Part shown: in pieces, positions 31,437 to 32,497 of the stretch
Numbering within the stretch: the stretch's first letter is position 1
How the letters are laid out: every line of letters starts with the position of its first letter
Origin: Polyangium aurulentum
GTDB lineage: Bacteria; Myxococcota_A; Polyangia; Polyangiales; Polyangiaceae
Reading direction: 5' to 3'
Length of the DNA stretch: 32,497 nt
Assembly: GCA_945875545.1 (NCBI GenBank)
Contig: CAMCKZ010000033.1
Span: forward strand, 1-32,497
Made by a program: the position numbers and the translations under genes
The notes under the pieces: model-generated
The model's input: the letters and a program-made list of their open reading frames with translations, nothing else
Told to the model about the DNA's origin: nothing
Databases searched by the model: none

Positions 31437-32497
31437 CTATGGAATCGGCCGCTCGGAGCCGCCGGATGCGCCGGCAGACGACGGCACCGAAATCGGCGCA
31501 TTCTGGGCCAGGGGGAGGCGGATGGTGAAGGCCGCGCCGCCAAGGGATTTGCTCGTTCCCACCGCGATGGTGCCGCCGTGTTCCATCACGATTTTTTTTG
31601 CGATCGCGAGACCGAGACCATCGCCGTCGTCTTTCGAGGTAACGTAAGGCTCGAAGATGCGTTCGCGCATGGCTTCGGGCACGCCCGGTCCGTCGTCTTC
31701 GACCACGACGACGTAAGCGTCACCGTCGCTGTCGGCTCGCACCACGATGGTGCCGCGCGATTCGGCGTCCGCATGGCGAGAGGCGCGCAGGGCCTGGCCC
31801 GCGTTGCGAACCAAGTTGATGACCACGCGGCGAAGCAGTTGCCGATCGATACGAACCGGCATGGCCGCGTGCGCAATGCGCCACTCGATGGAGGCCATCG
31901 AAGAGGCGATGGACGCGTCGTCGGGGCTCGAGTCCCGGGGCAACGCTTCGTGCGTGATGCGCTCATCTTCGACAGCGCCCATGTTCTCCCGCGTCTCGCG
32001 AAGAAAGAGCCCGAGGTCGCCGGGCGCAAGTTCCGCGGTGGGCATGCGGGCAAAGTTTGAAAACGATTCAACCAGGCGCCGGAGCGTCGCAACCTCTTCT
32101 TCCACAACTTCGAGAGTCGTGTCTAAAATACGGCGAAACGCTGGGTTTACGTCATCGTAGCGCCGATGGCACTCTTCGATCGCAAGCTGAATCGGCGTGA
32201 GTGGATTCTTTATCTCGTGGGCAAGACGCTGCGCCATTTCTTGCCACGCGGACACGCGCTCCAAGTACGCGATGGTCGATCGCGAACGCTCCACTTCCGA
32301 CACCATGCGGTTGAATCCCGCGGCGAGTTCCGTCAGTTCGTCGGTGCCCGTGACGGGAACGCGCGCCGAAAGATCACCCATCGCCACACGCTGCATGCCG
32401 CCGACAAGCCTGTAAACCCGGCGAGTGACGCCGCGCGCCAAAGCTAGGCCCATGGTTAGCGTAAGAACAGCCGTAGCCAATAGCAATACAAGGTAAG
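31437..32497 (-). CDS. NtrY-like sensor histidine kinase (N-terminus beyond window)
   Basis: The reading frame is open to the window end, so the sensor part is missing; the TTG at 32486 is not the true start. Visible, in order: the end of a transmembrane helix (LLLATAVLTLTMGLALA), a HAMP domain (ARGVTRRVYRLVGGMQRVAMGD, then VTGTDELTELAAGFNRM), HisKA with the NtrY-type H box LAHEIKNPLTPIQLAIEECH, and a HATPase domain with RRVVINLVRNAGQAL (N box), DDGPGVPE (G1) and DGLGLAIAKKIV (G2). The spacing and H box fit nitrogen-regulation-type NtrY kinases, but the ligand cannot be predicted. The C-terminal tail is Ser/Gly-rich. No response regulator lies on this side. Confidence 0.9.
   Translation of the reverse strand, partial: YLVLLLATAVLTLTMGLALARGVTRRVYRLVGGMQRVAMGDLSARVPVTGTDELTELAAGFNRMVSEVERSRSTIAYLERVSAWQEMAQRLAHEIKNPLTPIQLAIEECHRRYDDVNPAFRRILDTTLEVVEEEVATLRRLVESFSNFARMPTAELAPGDLGLFLRETRENMGAVEDERITHEALPRDSSPDDASIASSMASIEWRIAHAAMPVRIDRQLLRRVVINLVRNAGQALRASRHADAESRGTIVVRADSDGDAYVVVVEDDGPGVPEAMRERIFEPYVTSKDDGDGLGLAIAKKIVMEHGGTIAVGTSKSLGGAAFTIRLPLAQNAPISVPSSAGASGGSERPIP

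Noticed and set aside
1-32497. Defence islands, CRISPR arrays, prophage, insertion sequences, tRNA-linked integration
   Set aside because: No spaced direct-repeat array, transposase, integrase, restriction enzyme or tRNA was seen; composition is even along the window.

Overview
The window is GC-rich, densely coding DNA, with ATGA/GTGA start-stop overlaps and no tRNA, rRNA, CRISPR array, insertion sequence or phage gene that I can see. The content suggests a flagellated deltaproteobacterial-type genome, possibly Myxococcota: P and L rings imply a diderm cell, and twin-FHA, ECF/anti-sigma and large hybrid kinase genes sit among lipoproteins. That placement is an inference from gene content only.

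Region 1 (1-12494, + strand) is a late flagellar cluster: flgG (first codons lost at the window edge), flgA, flgH, flgI, flgJ (rod-binding domain only), flgM, flgN, flgK, flgL, csrA, a DUF115/Maf-type flagellin-modification gene, a short flagellin, fliD and fliS. Four sequences with correctly spaced sigma-54 -24/-12 elements precede flgM, flgN, flgL and the flagellin. flgM is a separate unit closed by a strong intrinsic terminator. A second intrinsic terminator follows fliS and closes the cluster. A methyltransferase-TPR gene comes next (12690-14027).

Region 2 (14143-16117, - strand) is a three-gene partner-switching module: STAS anti-anti-sigma factor, receiver-PP2C (SpoIIE-type) phosphatase and RsbW-like kinase. 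Its position beside a cluster carrying flgM recalls the HsbR/HsbA-FlgM system of Pseudomonas. It is the best candidate here for an undescribed regulatory arrangement.

Region 3 (16319-21948) holds an MBL-fold protein with a non-standard metal motif, a membrane MASE2-like/histidine kinase/receiver/class III adenylate cyclase hybrid, an NAD+ synthase and a small predicted outer-membrane barrel.

Region 4 (21957-28308) is a minus-strand run of glutathione synthetase, a tail-anchored twin-FHA protein and a large lipoprotein. Gamma-glutamyltransferase is divergent from gshB with one base between the two start codons, so each gene's ribosome binding site lies in the other's coding sequence.

Region 5 (28405-32497, - strand) has an ECF sigma factor with its zinc-finger anti-sigma factor (behind a 4 x 10-bp tandem repeat), a PhaR-type PHA regulator, a TlpA-like thioredoxin and an NtrY-like histidine kinase cut by the window end. 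No intergenic gap exceeds about 200 bases.
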